The translations under genes were made by a program, and so were the position numbers. Below the pieces are notes generated by a model that was given only the letters and a program-made list of their open reading frames with translations, was not told where the DNA came from and made no database searches. A DNA stretch of 64,000 nt from Bradyrhizobium sp. 200 (lineage in GTDB: Bacteria; Pseudomonadota; Alphaproteobacteria; Rhizobiales; Xanthobacteraceae): assembly GCF_023100945.1 (NCBI RefSeq), contig NZ_CP064689.1, positions 6,058,001 to 6,122,000 on the forward strand, read 5' to 3'. This document shows, piece by piece, positions 34,781 through 43,599 of this stretch. Numbering within the stretch: the first letter of the stretch is position 1; the number at the start of each line of letters is the position of its first letter.

Positions 34781-34846
34781 GTGGCCAGGCCGGGAGGGAT
34801 CGAACTTCTGAATGGCGGACTAAAAACCCGCTGGTTATTCAACGAC
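34781..34846 (-). other. tRNA-like 3'-half remnant (possible old attachment site)
   Basis: On the minus strand GCGGG-TTTTTAG-TCCGC forms an anticodon-arm-like hairpin with a 7-base loop (TTT in the anticodon place). It is followed by AGTTCGATCCCTCCCGG, resembling a T arm, and ends in GGCCTGGCCA. The T-stem pairs poorly and no D arm precedes it, so this is not a working tRNA. Such 3' halves are left behind by tRNA-targeting integrases. No integrase gene is present nearby. Confidence 0.3.
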
Positions 34847-35021
34847 TTCAATGGGCATTGAAAAAATCCCAAAAACAGCTTGGCAGTTGTTTCCAGGTAA
34901 AGAAGCAGCCCCCGCGAGCGGCGAGGCCGACCGGCATCGCGGTCGAGCGCTGATTGGGTGATTCGAAGGAGATGCGGCCGGTGCGAACGGTGGCTCTTGC
35001 CGCTCTCTGGCCGGCCGCCGC

Positions 35022-35927
35022 TCACGCCGGGAGGAGAGCAGGTCTCAAATTCCTGGTGGCAGCGCGCCTGACCTTTTCGAAGGCCAGCGTTTCGATTTGC
35101 CGCACGCGCTCGCCGGAAATGGAAAGCTCGCGCCCGAGCTCTTCCAGGTTCGGCGGATCCTCGCTGAGCCGGCGCGCTTCGAACACGCGTCGCTCCCGCG
35201 CAGTCAGCACATCCAGGGCGGAGTGGAGCGCTCTCGCCTGTTGCGCGCTTTCATCCTGTTCGGCGACGATCGCCTCCGCGTTCGGCGAATGATCGACCAG
35301 CATCGCCTCCCATTCGGTCGGCGCGTCATCGCTGATGGGCGCGTTCAGGGAAACGTCCCCCGTCAAACGGCTGCTCATCTCGATCACTTCACGAAGCGGG
35401 ACCGCGAGCTCACGCGCGACGGCCTCGGCCACCTCCTGCGTAAGCCCCGCTCTGTCGCCGCCGAGCTTGCTCATGGCGCGCCTGAAGCCGAAGAACAGCT
35501 TCCGCTGCGCGGCCGTCGTCCCGATCTTGACCAGCGACCGCGACCGCAGGATGTAATCGTGGATGGCGGCCTTGATCCACCACAGCGCATAGGTGGAAAA
35601 CCGGGCGCCACGGCCGGGCTCAAAATGCGAGGCCGCGATGACGAGGCCGACATTGGCCTCGCCGATCAGATCGGCAAGCGGAAGGTCGTATCGCTGGTAG
35701 CGGCGCGCGACCTTTGCCGCCAGCCGCAGATGGCTGGTGACGAGCGCGTCGGTGGCGCGGCGGTCGCGATGCTTCTGCCACCGTCGCGCGAGCTGCTGTT
35801 CCCGCGTCGGTTCGAGCAGACCATGTCGCTTGATGAGGGAAGCGTATTCATCGACGAGCGCGCGCGATCTGTCTTCGGTCAATATCTCGCGCCTGTCTGA
35901 CATCAATGTTGTGCAGTGAGCATTCAT
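35022..35927 (-). CDS. rpoH: RNA polymerase sigma factor, RpoH-like (heat-shock class)
   Basis: 301-residue sigma-70-family factor of the RpoH subgroup. Region 2 is clear (DLIGEANVGLVIAASHFEPG, then ARFSTYALWWIKAAI). The RpoH box (AAQRKLFFGFRRAM, close to the QRKLFFNLR consensus) follows. Region 4 contains EELGRELSISGERVRQIE. The ATG at 35927 has GGAG six bases upstream; a TTG further up is rejected. It likely directs core polymerase to stress promoters. The RpoH box reads FFGFR rather than FFNLR and the protein has an N-terminal extension, so it is probably a secondary RpoH copy, as is common in rhizobia. Confidence 0.88.
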   Translation of the reverse strand: MNAHCTTLMSDRREILTEDRSRALVDEYASLIKRHGLLEPTREQQLARRWQKHRDRRATDALVTSHLRLAAKVARRYQRYDLPLADLIGEANVGLVIAASHFEPGRGARFSTYALWWIKAAIHDYILRSRSLVKIGTTAAQRKLFFGFRRAMSKLGGDRAGLTQEVAEAVARELAVPLREVIEMSSRLTGDVSLNAPISDDAPTEWEAMLVDHSPNAEAIVAEQDESAQQARALHSALDVLTARERRVFEARRLSEDPPNLEELGRELSISGERVRQIETLAFEKVRRAATRNLRPALLPA

Positions 35928-36168
35928 AGGTGGCTCCAATCAATCGGGCCCGGCGGACCGACCCTAGGAGAAGACGCCGCGGTGCAGCCATTAAATTGGA
36001 ATTGAGGAATCTAAATTCGCTGTTAGCGTTCCGCGAAACTCGCTCGCGCGATCTCGCGAAGCGATCACTTCCTGCGCAAACGCCTCTCACGACGGCTCAA
36101 GATTAGTTGAGTTTCGTGAAAGGCAATTTAGTGGAGCGACGACGCTCCCGCGACCTTGGCCGCGCAGC

Positions 36169-37542
36169 TCACCGATCCTGTGCCCGGCCGACGGGCTCAT
36201 CGGGGCAAACGATATCCACCCGGCCCCCCGGGCCGGAGTGGATGATCAAGCGAAATCCGTGCAGCTTCACGATGGCCGAAACCAGGTTCAGTCCGAGGCC
36301 TATGCCCGGCGTGTTGCGAATCTTGTCCGAGCGATAGAACCGGCGCAGCACGGCTTCATGTTCCTGGTCGCTGATTCCCGGACCCGTATCCGTCACGCGC
36401 AGAATGGTTTCTCCCTCGCCGCGCGAGAGCTCCAGCTTGACGCTGCCGCTCCGGGGCGTGAATTTGATGGCATTGTCGACGAGATTGGCGACCGCCTCCA
36501 GCAGCAGGTCCCGATCGCCGCGCACGTGAAGCCTGCCGGGTATGTCCGCGCTCAGCGCGATCTGCTTGTCCTCGGCGATCGGCTCGTACATGTCGCAGAC
36601 CTCGCGCAGCATTTCGCCGAGCGCGACGTCGCCGAATGCGGCTGACCGGCGGCTGTTCTCGATCTCGGCCAGGCGCAGCAACGCCGTGACGATCGACAGC
36701 GACTGGTCGATGCCGGCGATGGCCTTGTCGGCGGCCTCCTGGAGCTGTTCGAGCGTCGTCGCGTTGGTGCGGCCGCGCTCGAGCGTCAGGCGCGCACGGG
36801 TCAGCGGGGTCCGCAGATCATGGGCGATGTCGTTGCCGACGCCGGCCAGCGCGTTGATCGTGGTCTCCAGCTCATCGAGCATGCCGTTGACGATGGCAGC
36901 GAGCCGCGAGAACGGTTCATCGACGCTCCGGTGCGGCAGCCGTTCTCGGAGGTCCCCGGCGACGATGCGCTGGACCCGCAGGTTGACCTCCTCGACGCGT
37001 CTGCGGGCACGCACGCTGAGCCAGGCGCCGGCCAGCAACCAGAGACAGAACGCGGGCAACAGGCCGAGCGCGAACGCCGCGCCGACGACGCGGAAGATTT
37101 CCCCGGCTTCGTCGACGTTCCGCCCGATCACCAATGTGTCGCCATTGTCAAGGCGCCGCGCGACGGTCCTGACCGATGTCGCGCCGGCCATTTTGTCATC
37201 GCCGCGCACGAGCGGCACGCTCCGCGCCGGCGCGCCGATCTGAAGTCCGTGCGGCAGGACTGCGACGTTGCCGGCAAGCCGCTTCCCGTTCGCATCGAAC
37301 ACGCCGGAAAACTGGACGCCGCGGGAATCCTGCCGGAGATGATCGTCGAGCGCGCCGATCAGGCGGTCGCGCGGCAGTCCGGCAAAGAAGCCGACCTGCG
37401 TTGTGATCATGTGATCGGAGCGCGCGATCAAATAGTCGTCGATCCTGAAGTAGATGAACCCGAACAATACCGTGATGAAGACCGCGAACAGGCCTGCCAG
37501 TGCGGCGGCCCAGTGAAACGTTTTCGAACGTATGAACTGCAT
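36169..37542 (-). CDS. Two-component sensor histidine kinase (EnvZ/QseC-like)
   Basis: About 457 residues. Two membrane helices (residues about 12-32 and 157-178) flank a periplasmic domain of about 125 residues. HAMP (RVQRIVAGDLRERLPH), HisKA with the phospho-His in GNDIAHDLRTPLTRARL, N box LVDNAIKFTPRSG, G1 DTGPGIS and G2 GIGLGLNLVSAI follow. The start at 37542 puts the first helix near the N-terminus; a longer frame from 37662 overlaps the regulator gene. It is encoded 79 bases after the response regulator gene on the same strand and forms a pair with it. The periplasmic ligand is unknown. Confidence 0.88.
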   Translation of the reverse strand: MQFIRSKTFHWAAALAGLFAVFITVLFGFIYFRIDDYLIARSDHMITTQVGFFAGLPRDRLIGALDDHLRQDSRGVQFSGVFDANGKRLAGNVAVLPHGLQIGAPARSVPLVRGDDKMAGATSVRTVARRLDNGDTLVIGRNVDEAGEIFRVVGAAFALGLLPAFCLWLLAGAWLSVRARRRVEEVNLRVQRIVAGDLRERLPHRSVDEPFSRLAAIVNGMLDELETTINALAGVGNDIAHDLRTPLTRARLTLERGRTNATTLEQLQEAADKAIAGIDQSLSIVTALLRLAEIENSRRSAAFGDVALGEMLREVCDMYEPIAEDKQIALSADIPGRLHVRGDRDLLLEAVANLVDNAIKFTPRSGSVKLELSRGEGETILRVTDTGPGISDQEHEAVLRRFYRSDKIRNTPGIGLGLNLVSAIVKLHGFRLIIHSGPGGRVDIVCPDEPVGRAQDR

Positions 37543-37621
37543 CTGACGCTTCGGATCCTGCCGTCCGATGACCTCGCGGACCCTGCCAGGGATAACTGCC
37601 AAGGATAACTGCCAAGAAAGC

Positions 37622-38299
37622 TCAAGGCACTGCGCGAAGAATGAACCCCGCGCCGCGGACATTGTGAATCATCGGGGTCTCGTCCGGACCATCGACCTTG
37701 TGCCGCACGCGGCCCATATGCACGTCGACCAGATTGGTTGCCGGAACAAACTTGTAGTTCCAGACCTCCTCGAGCAGCATGGCACGCGTGAGCAACTGGT
37801 CGCTCCGCCGCATCATGTATTCGAGCAGGCGAAACTCGCGCGGCAAAAGATCGATCCTGCGTTCGCCGCGTTTCGCCGTGCGCTCGATCAGGTCGAGCTC
37901 GAGCTGTCCTACCCTTAAGGTGGTTTCCCGCGTTTCCGGCGGGCGGCGCAGCAACGCCTCTATTCGCGCGACGAGTTCGACGACCGCAAACGGCTTGGTG
38001 AGGTAGTCGTCGCCGCCCATACGCAACCCGCGCACGCGGTCATCGACGGCGCCAAGCGCGCTCAGCACCAGAACCGGCGTGCGCACCTGATCCTTTCGCA
38101 GGGACTCGATGACGGTAAGGCCGTCCATTCCCGGCAGCAGGCGGTCGACGATCATCGCGTCCGGCCGCGAGTCGCGCGCCTTGGCGAGGCCATCCAGTCC
38201 GTTGGACGACCATTCCACATCGAAGCCGCGATCGGCCAGTTCGGCAGCGATTTCCCCCGCCGTCTCGTCATCGTCTTCGATGAGAAGAACCTTCGTCAT
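37622..38299 (-). CDS. OmpR/PhoB-family response regulator
   Basis: 225-residue regulator. The receiver has the acidic pair in LIEDDDE, phospho-acceptor Asp52 (MIVDRLLPGMDG) and the conserved Lys in DDYLTKPFA. The C-terminal winged helix (LPREFRLLEYMMRRSDQLLT... NLVDVHMGRVRHKVD) is the OmpR type. The ATG at 38299 gives the canonical MTKVLLIEDD start; the longer frame from 38467 is rejected. It is the upstream gene of the kinase pair. The targets are not evident from the window. Confidence 0.92.
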   Translation of the reverse strand: MTKVLLIEDDDETAGEIAAELADRGFDVEWSSNGLDGLAKARDSRPDAMIVDRLLPGMDGLTVIESLRKDQVRTPVLVLSALGAVDDRVRGLRMGGDDYLTKPFAVVELVARIEALLRRPPETRETTLRVGQLELDLIERTAKRGERRIDLLPREFRLLEYMMRRSDQLLTRAMLLEEVWNYKFVPATNLVDVHMGRVRHKVDGPDETPMIHNVRGAGFILRAVP

Positions 38300-38725
38300 G
38301 AGATCGTTCCGACTGCCATCAAGATGCCCTCTCACCGCGCGGCCCGGCTCTCTCGCAATGATACGCTGGCCAGCCGATAAAGCCATGGTGACGACGCAAG
38401 TCTCACGGTTCAGGGGAGCCGACATGCGCCATCCGCCCGACGGCCATTTCCGCTGCCTTGAGGACAAGCACAGCGAGCCCGCTCGAAACAGTTAGCCCTC
38501 GTCGGCGGGCGGCGCCAATAAATAGCAATTTAATGAATCTGCAGGCCCGCATCGTTCGGCCAGCCGGGGCGGTTTTGGACCAGGCGAGGCCACCGATCGG
38601 GATCAGCGTCAGCTTCACGCCGAGTTGAAAGCGTGTGAAGCAATGTTTCCTTTGGACGATGACGGAGCAGCCGCACGTCACGGGGAGAAGCCAGCCCGGC
38701 TTCCCCTCACCGATGGAGAATACCC
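38300..38725. other. Intergenic stretch between divergent response regulator and small exported protein
   Basis: 426 bases containing the start regions of two divergent genes. A short AT-rich segment (AATAAATAGCAATTTAATGA near 38516) could belong to a promoter. No convincing gene or RNA structure was seen. Confidence 0.5.
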
Positions 38726-38956
38726 ATGCACAAAGTGAAACTTCTGTCGGCTGCGCTACTCACCGCAGCCACCTTCGCCACGCCGGCGCTGGCCGCCGGA
38801 CACGCCTCCCGGCATGTCGTCACCGACGACAACGGTCGCGTGATGTCGACAATGCATCGCGACGTAGGCGATAGCTGCATCCGCGCTCCGCGCGTCGGCG
38901 CCTACGCCACCGCACCGTGGACCAACCCGCCTTGCGAGCCCAACACGGGTTACTGA
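38726..38956 (+). CDS. Small exported protein with two cysteines
   Basis: 76 residues. A clean signal peptide (KLLSAALLTAATFATPALAAG, cleaved about residue 23) precedes a mature chain of about 53 residues with two cysteines (SCIRAPR and PPCEPNTGY) that could pair as a disulfide in the periplasm. GGAGAA precedes the ATG, and a strong terminator follows the stop, making a single-gene unit. No family is recognised. Small proteins of this type are numerous in Bradyrhizobium and usually unstudied. Confidence 0.72.
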   Translation: MHKVKLLSAALLTAATFATPALAAGHASRHVVTDDNGRVMSTMHRDVGDSCIRAPRVGAYATAPWTNPPCEPNTGY

Positions 38957-38986
38957 TCCGCGTTGCGATGAACAACGAAGCATGAC

Positions 38987-39020
38987 GGGCTGGCGGGATA
39001 TCCCGCCGGCCCATTTTCTT
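38987..39020 (+). terminator. Rho-independent terminator after the small exported protein gene
   Basis: GGGCTGGCGGGA-TA-TCCCGCCGGCCC forms a 12-position stem with one T-G pair. It is followed by ATTTTCTTTT on the plus strand. It lies 31 bases after the stop at 38956. Confidence 0.8.
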
Positions 39021-39160
39021 TTGCCGCGTACCAAAGTGTTTCCTTTGACGCATATCTGCCACGGCTCCAATTCGAAGGCGGCAAAACTAACGCCGAATTT
39101 AATGGAAGCTTTGTGCAGCGCAGCTACCTCCTGCGAAACCGGCCGCGTCGGTGTTAAGGA

Positions 39161-40615
39161 TCAGGCCTCGCCGCCGGCGAAGATATCCTTCTTGATAACC
39201 GCGTGAACGCCCCAATTTCCATCTACGACTTGGGTGATGCCGAAGTCGACGCCAATCGTAATCAAAGAGATCGCCTCATCCTCGGTCAGCTTCTTGGTTG
39301 TCATCAAAAATTTGCGCATCTTCCGGAACGCATCGCGCAAAGCAAGGTCAACCGAGGATTTCGAGTAAATGTCCGACTGTGCCTTGTCGCCCAATTCGGT
39401 GAGATAATTGGCAAAGCTGAAGCCGTGCACCAGCCACTCGTCCTTGGTTTCCAGCATCGGATAGTCCAAAGCTTCGAGCGCCGTACCGACGAGATCGTTT
39501 TTCTTGTGCAGGATGATCTGAAAGGTGCCGTTCAGCGAGCATTCGATTGCCGTACCGCACAGCTCGGAATCTCCCTGAGAAGCATGCGAATCGCCAACCG
39601 ATAACAGGCCACCTTCGACGGCAACCGGATAATACATCGTGGCGCCCTTGCCGATCCGCCAATTATCGATGTTGCCGCCGGTATAGCTCGGCGGAATCGA
39701 GTCGACGATATCAGCCTCCTTGGGCGCCAAGCCGATCACGCCGAAATGCGGGCGTATCGGAATGCGCACATTCTTCAGGATGCCATGGTTTTCCTTGATC
39801 GTGGAGTGATCGACTGGAACGCCGGGATAGTCGATGGTCTTGTGAACCACGCCGGAGGGATCCGTCTGCGGCGTCCATCGGAAATTGTACACGGCCTTCG
39901 CCCAGTTGCGCGCGCCGGTGGCGTCGACTTCGTAGATCGTGATCACTTCGCGCGGCTTTGGCTCGGTGAGCAGGTCCTTATAGTGAAAGCCCCACCATGC
40001 GGCCGCGTTGCTGCCGAAAGCCTTTCCGGGATACTGCGGATTGGCGCAAGGCCGGGGCGTGACGTCGATAATGCGCAACTCGATCACGTCACCCTCCTGG
40101 GCGCCGCGGACGTAGACCGGGCCGGTGCAGATATGCACGCCAAGGCCCTCGCCTGCGCCACGCCCGAACAGCGAGGCGTCCATCGGTCCTGCGCCGCGTC
40201 GGTTTACGCCCTTCTTCTCCTTGGTCCACAGGAACACGCTTTCGGCGCCGGGATCGCCCTTCACCATGCGCTCGGCGTCGTCGTTGGCATGGTGAGTCAA
40301 TGCCTCAATGGTGATGAAGTCGCCGGAATCGATCTCGACCTGCGGTTTCAACTTCTTGCTGAAATAGCCCCAATGCACTGTGTCGGCATTCGCCGGCAAA
40401 TGGTGATAGGAGCGCTTGGCTGGTTGGTTTCTCTCGGCGGCAGCCGCCATCTGCGGCGTCACCAGAGAAATGCCGCCCGCGGTCATCGCCGCCGCGCCCC
40501 CGGCCGCGGCGAAGCTGGACCTCAAGAACGACCGGCGCTCCCGATCGAGGGTTTCCTTGAACTTGCGGTGATGCAATTCGAATTCCGGACAGTTCTTGTC
40601 GTCACCCGCGCACAT
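39161..40615 (-). CDS. Tat-exported acetamidase/formamidase-family protein
   Basis: 484-residue member of the FmdA/AmdA amidohydrolase family, which hydrolyses formamide, acetamide or short amides to ammonia and acid. The N-terminus carries a twin-arginine signal (ERRSFLR at 26-32, then a hydrophobic AAAGGAAAMTAGG run), so the enzyme should fold in the cytoplasm and move to the periplasm, unlike standard cytoplasmic formamidases. Family blocks such as GDFITIEALTHHAND, VGDSHASQGDSELCGTA and DFGITQVVDGNWGVHAVI are visible. AGGAGAG sits seven bases before the ATG at 40615, favouring it over the upstream ATG at 40642. Confidence 0.88.
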   Translation of the reverse strand: MCAGDDKNCPEFELHHRKFKETLDRERRSFLRSSFAAAGGAAAMTAGGISLVTPQMAAAAERNQPAKRSYHHLPANADTVHWGYFSKKLKPQVEIDSGDFITIEALTHHANDDAERMVKGDPGAESVFLWTKEKKGVNRRGAGPMDASLFGRGAGEGLGVHICTGPVYVRGAQEGDVIELRIIDVTPRPCANPQYPGKAFGSNAAAWWGFHYKDLLTEPKPREVITIYEVDATGARNWAKAVYNFRWTPQTDPSGVVHKTIDYPGVPVDHSTIKENHGILKNVRIPIRPHFGVIGLAPKEADIVDSIPPSYTGGNIDNWRIGKGATMYYPVAVEGGLLSVGDSHASQGDSELCGTAIECSLNGTFQIILHKKNDLVGTALEALDYPMLETKDEWLVHGFSFANYLTELGDKAQSDIYSKSSVDLALRDAFRKMRKFLMTTKKLTEDEAISLITIGVDFGITQVVDGNWGVHAVIKKDIFAGGEA

Positions 40616-41062
40616 CGGATCTCTCCTGGTTTGAACGTGCATTTTACGCGCGCCGTCATCCCATCGCAGTTCACCGGAACAGTCAAACCTGTTGCACCAT
40701 GTCAGTTGATTGTTGCACGGCCAATGCCGCGTCGCGGCTTAATGAAGCCAAGCGATATACAGACGCTCGCCCATTGCTTAAGCATTGCGTGCTCAAACTT
40801 TGAGAAACGCGGACATTGCTTGAGCGCTACGATGTTGACCCCATTAGGCTGGAATGGCCGTTGGCGCAAAGACGCGCCGGTGCTGGTTGCAACCAGAGCT
40901 GTCGGTCAGTCGTCTCGTCTACCGATCAGCAGATTGACCCGCATGGTGACAGTAGCCATATGGGACTCAAGAATCGGATGAAGCTGCCGTTTCGGACAAG
41001 CTTGGACGCGGCCAAGCGTCTCGCGCGGCTTCATTCGCGCAATCATTTTGTCGGGAGTTGCT
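40616..41062. other. Divergent intergenic stretch (amidase / luciferase-like gene)
   Basis: 447 bases between divergent genes. No open frame with coding character was seen. TTGCTTAAGCATTGCGTGCT-type sequence near 40775 (GCTTAAGC palindrome) might be an operator. Confidence 0.45.
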
Positions 41063-42049
41063 GTGACGCCACTGTCCATACTCGATCTCGTCCGTGTCAC
41101 CGAAGACACCGATGCGCGCGGCGCGCTCGACAACGCCCGCGATATTGCGGTCCATGCCGAGCTTTGGGGCTATCGCCGCATTTGGGTAGCGGAGCATCAC
41201 AACATGCCGGGCATCGCGAGCGCCGCGACGTCGGTTGTGATTGGTCATATCGCAGCGGGAACAAAAACCATCCGTGTCGGCGCCGGCGGCATTATGCTCC
41301 CCAACCATGCGCCCTACGTCATCGCCGAGCAATTCGGGACGCTGGCGCGACTGTTTCCAGACCGCATTGACCTTGGGCTGGGCCGCGCACCCGGGACCGA
41401 CCAGCTCACGCTGCGCGCCTTGCGCCGGACGCCTGAAGCCGCCGAAAACTTTCCGCAGGACGTTCTTGAGGTGCAGGCCTTCCTGGCTCCAGCCGGTCCA
41501 AATCAGCGCATCCGGGCCGTGCCGGCGGCAGGAACGGAAGTGCCATTGTGGATTCTGGGATCGAGCAATTTTGGCGCGATGTTGGCGGCTGAGCTCGGGC
41601 TTCCCTATGCCTTCGCCTCCCATTTCGCGCCCGAACTGCTCATTCCGGCGCTGCAGATCTATCGCAGCCGCTTCAAACCCTCCGAGCAGCTTGAGCGTCC
41701 CTACGCGATGGTGGGCGTCAACATCATCGCCGCCAGCAGCGATCACGAAGCGCGCAGGCTGGCCACGACGCAGCAGATGTCCTTTACAAACATCTTCCGC
41801 GGCGCACGCGGCCTTAGCCAGCCGCCGATCGACGACATTGAGAGCTACTGGTCGCCTGCAGAAAAAGCGCAGGCCATGAGCATGCTCGCTCGCTCCATCG
41901 TTGGCTCGCCCGATACGATTCGTTCGGGCATGGATGCGCTCATTGCGGAAACAGGTGCGGACGAGCTCATGATCGTGTCCGATGTCTATGATCACGCAGC
42001 TCGGCTCCGCTCCTTCGAGCTCATCGCCGGTGCCGCAGGGATTGCCTAG
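41063..42049 (+). CDS. LLM-class (luciferase-like) flavin-dependent oxidoreductase
   Basis: 328-residue TIM-barrel flavoprotein of the MsnO8/bacterial-luciferase-like type. It opens with [11 protein letters not shown] and has [56 protein letters not shown] and a substrate-cavity region [19 protein letters not shown]. It would use FMNH2 from a reductase to oxygenate or reduce an unknown compound. The GTG at 41063 is chosen because GGGAG lies five bases upstream; a TTG at 41048 lies before that site. It stands alone, with its neighbours pointing away. Confidence 0.9.
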   Translation: MTPLSILDLVRVTEDTDARGALDNARDIAVHAELWGYRRIWVAEHHNMPGIASAATSVVIGHIAAGTKTIRVGAGGIMLPNHAPYVIAEQFGTLARLFPDRIDLGLGRAPGTDQLTLRALRRTPEAAENFPQDVLEVQAFLAPAGPNQRIRAVPAAGTEVPLWILGSSNFGAMLAAELGLPYAFASHFAPELLIPALQIYRSRFKPSEQLERPYAMVGVNIIAASSDHEARRLATTQQMSFTNIFRGARGLSQPPIDDIESYWSPAEKAQAMSMLARSIVGSPDTIRSGMDALIAETGADELMIVSDVYDHAARLRSFELIAGAAGIA

Positions 42050-42333
42050 AAACTTTATCCTTTTCGCAATGCATCGCCAGTTTTGCCGCGATTTCGCAGA
42101 AGCGGTCATACAACAGATCAGCGGGACGGCATCTCTCACCGCTTGGCCACGGTGGGCCACATCCAGCGCAAAACTCCGTCCTTGGTCACATGGTGATGGA
42201 AAAGCGCGGCTGCGGCATGAAGCAGCGCTGCGCGCCGCATCTGAACCGCACGGCTGCAGAGACTTCATGCCGTTGTGGTGCGGTCAGGCCGCATGCCTCA
42301 GGCGGCCGCGGGCGGACATGGCTTGCGGCAAGC

Positions 42334-43599
42334 TCAGGACGTCCGCGTCGCCGGGGCGCGGATGCGAACCTTGCTGCCGTCAGCCAGATCGACCGCGGGA
42401 TTGAGAATTACCTGATCGCCCGCCTTCACGCCGCTGTTGATCTCCACCTCCTGCCCGAGATCGCGCACGACCGATACCTTGCGCAGATGCACCGCACCGT
42501 TCTCGACCACGGCGACCTGCAACCCGCCATCGTTGAAGATGACGGCATCGGCGGATACCCTGAAGCTCGGCGTCTTGCGCGGAATGTGCAATTCGATCGT
42601 GCAATAGATTCCCGGCGCCAGCGCGCCATCGTGGTTCGGAATGTCGATTTCGGTCAGCAGGGTGCGGGAACCCGGCTGCAGCGCATCGGCGATCCGGGTC
42701 ACCTTGCCGGGAAAGGTGCGATCGGGAATCTCGGGCACGTGCACCACGGCGTCGATCCCCGGCTTCAGGCCGAACGCCTCGTCCTGCGGGACAAAGACCT
42801 GGGTCCGGATCACGTTGCCCTGCATGATCGTGAACATGAAGGTGCCGCTGGTCGAATCGGCCTGCACCAGGCTGCCGATGTCGATGTTGCGCTGGGTGAT
42901 GACGCCGTCGAACGGAGCCACCACGCGCTGGTAGAGCTTTTGCTGGTGCAACACCTGCAACTGTGCCTCTTCCGCGACCACATTCGCCTGCGCGACCGAG
43001 ACCGCCGCTTCCTGCGCCTTCAGGGTCTGGACGTCGGTCGTGCCTTGCTGGGCCGTCAGCCAGCCCTGCTTCACCAGCGGCCCGTCGCGATCCCACGTGA
43101 CCTTGGCAAGCTCGCGGTTCGCCTCAGCCTGTTGCAGCGCCGCCTTGAGCTGACCGAGCGTCGCCTCCGCCTGTGCGATCTGATGATCCAGTTCCGGCGC
43201 CACGATTTCGGCCAGCAACTGTCCGGCTTTCACGCGGTCACCGATATCGACCTCGCGTTTGTCGATATAGCCGCTGGCGCGCGCAAAAATATTGGCGGCC
43301 GAGAACGCCGAGGTGGTCGCCGGCAGAGTGACGATTTCGGTACCGGCGCTCGGCCGCACGGCCGCGACACGAACCTGCGGAACGAGGTCCCGGCCCTGCT
43401 CTGCGGTGGCCACCACCTGACGATGCTGCTCATAGTGGTTCCATGCCCCGGAAGCCAGCGCCGTTCCCAACGCGAGGGCCGCCCCGAAGAGCGAAAGCCG
43501 GCCGAGCCATCGTCTCTGGCCGACGCGAGGCTGTTCGGATCCCTTTGCCGTCTCCTGCGACGCTTCCGGCTCAATGTTCAAAGGCGGATTGAAATTCAT
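42334..43599 (-). CDS. RND efflux periplasmic adaptor (MFP)
   Basis: 421 residues. An N-terminal membrane anchor (LSLFGAALALGTALASG, about 33-49) is followed by the lipoyl half (KAGQLLAEIVAPELDHQIAQ), an alpha-hairpin (LGQLKAALQQAEANRELAKV), the returning half (VAPFDGVITQRNIDIGSLVQ) and a beta-barrel domain. It links the RND pump to an outer-membrane channel. Its ATG overlaps the stop of the pump gene by four bases (ATGA), showing translational coupling. No outer-membrane factor gene is next to it. Confidence 0.92.
   Translation of the reverse strand: MNFNPPLNIEPEASQETAKGSEQPRVGQRRWLGRLSLFGAALALGTALASGAWNHYEQHRQVVATAEQGRDLVPQVRVAAVRPSAGTEIVTLPATTSAFSAANIFARASGYIDKREVDIGDRVKAGQLLAEIVAPELDHQIAQAEATLGQLKAALQQAEANRELAKVTWDRDGPLVKQGWLTAQQGTTDVQTLKAQEAAVSVAQANVVAEEAQLQVLHQQKLYQRVVAPFDGVITQRNIDIGSLVQADSTSGTFMFTIMQGNVIRTQVFVPQDEAFGLKPGIDAVVHVPEIPDRTFPGKVTRIADALQPGSRTLLTEIDIPNHDGALAPGIYCTIELHIPRKTPSFRVSADAVIFNDGGLQVAVVENGAVHLRKVSVVRDLGQEVEINSGVKAGDQVILNPAVDLADGSKVRIRAPATRTS

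Noticed and set aside
34736..35021. Complete tRNA gene
   Set aside because: The T stem pairs at only three of five positions and there is no D arm or acceptor 5' strand.
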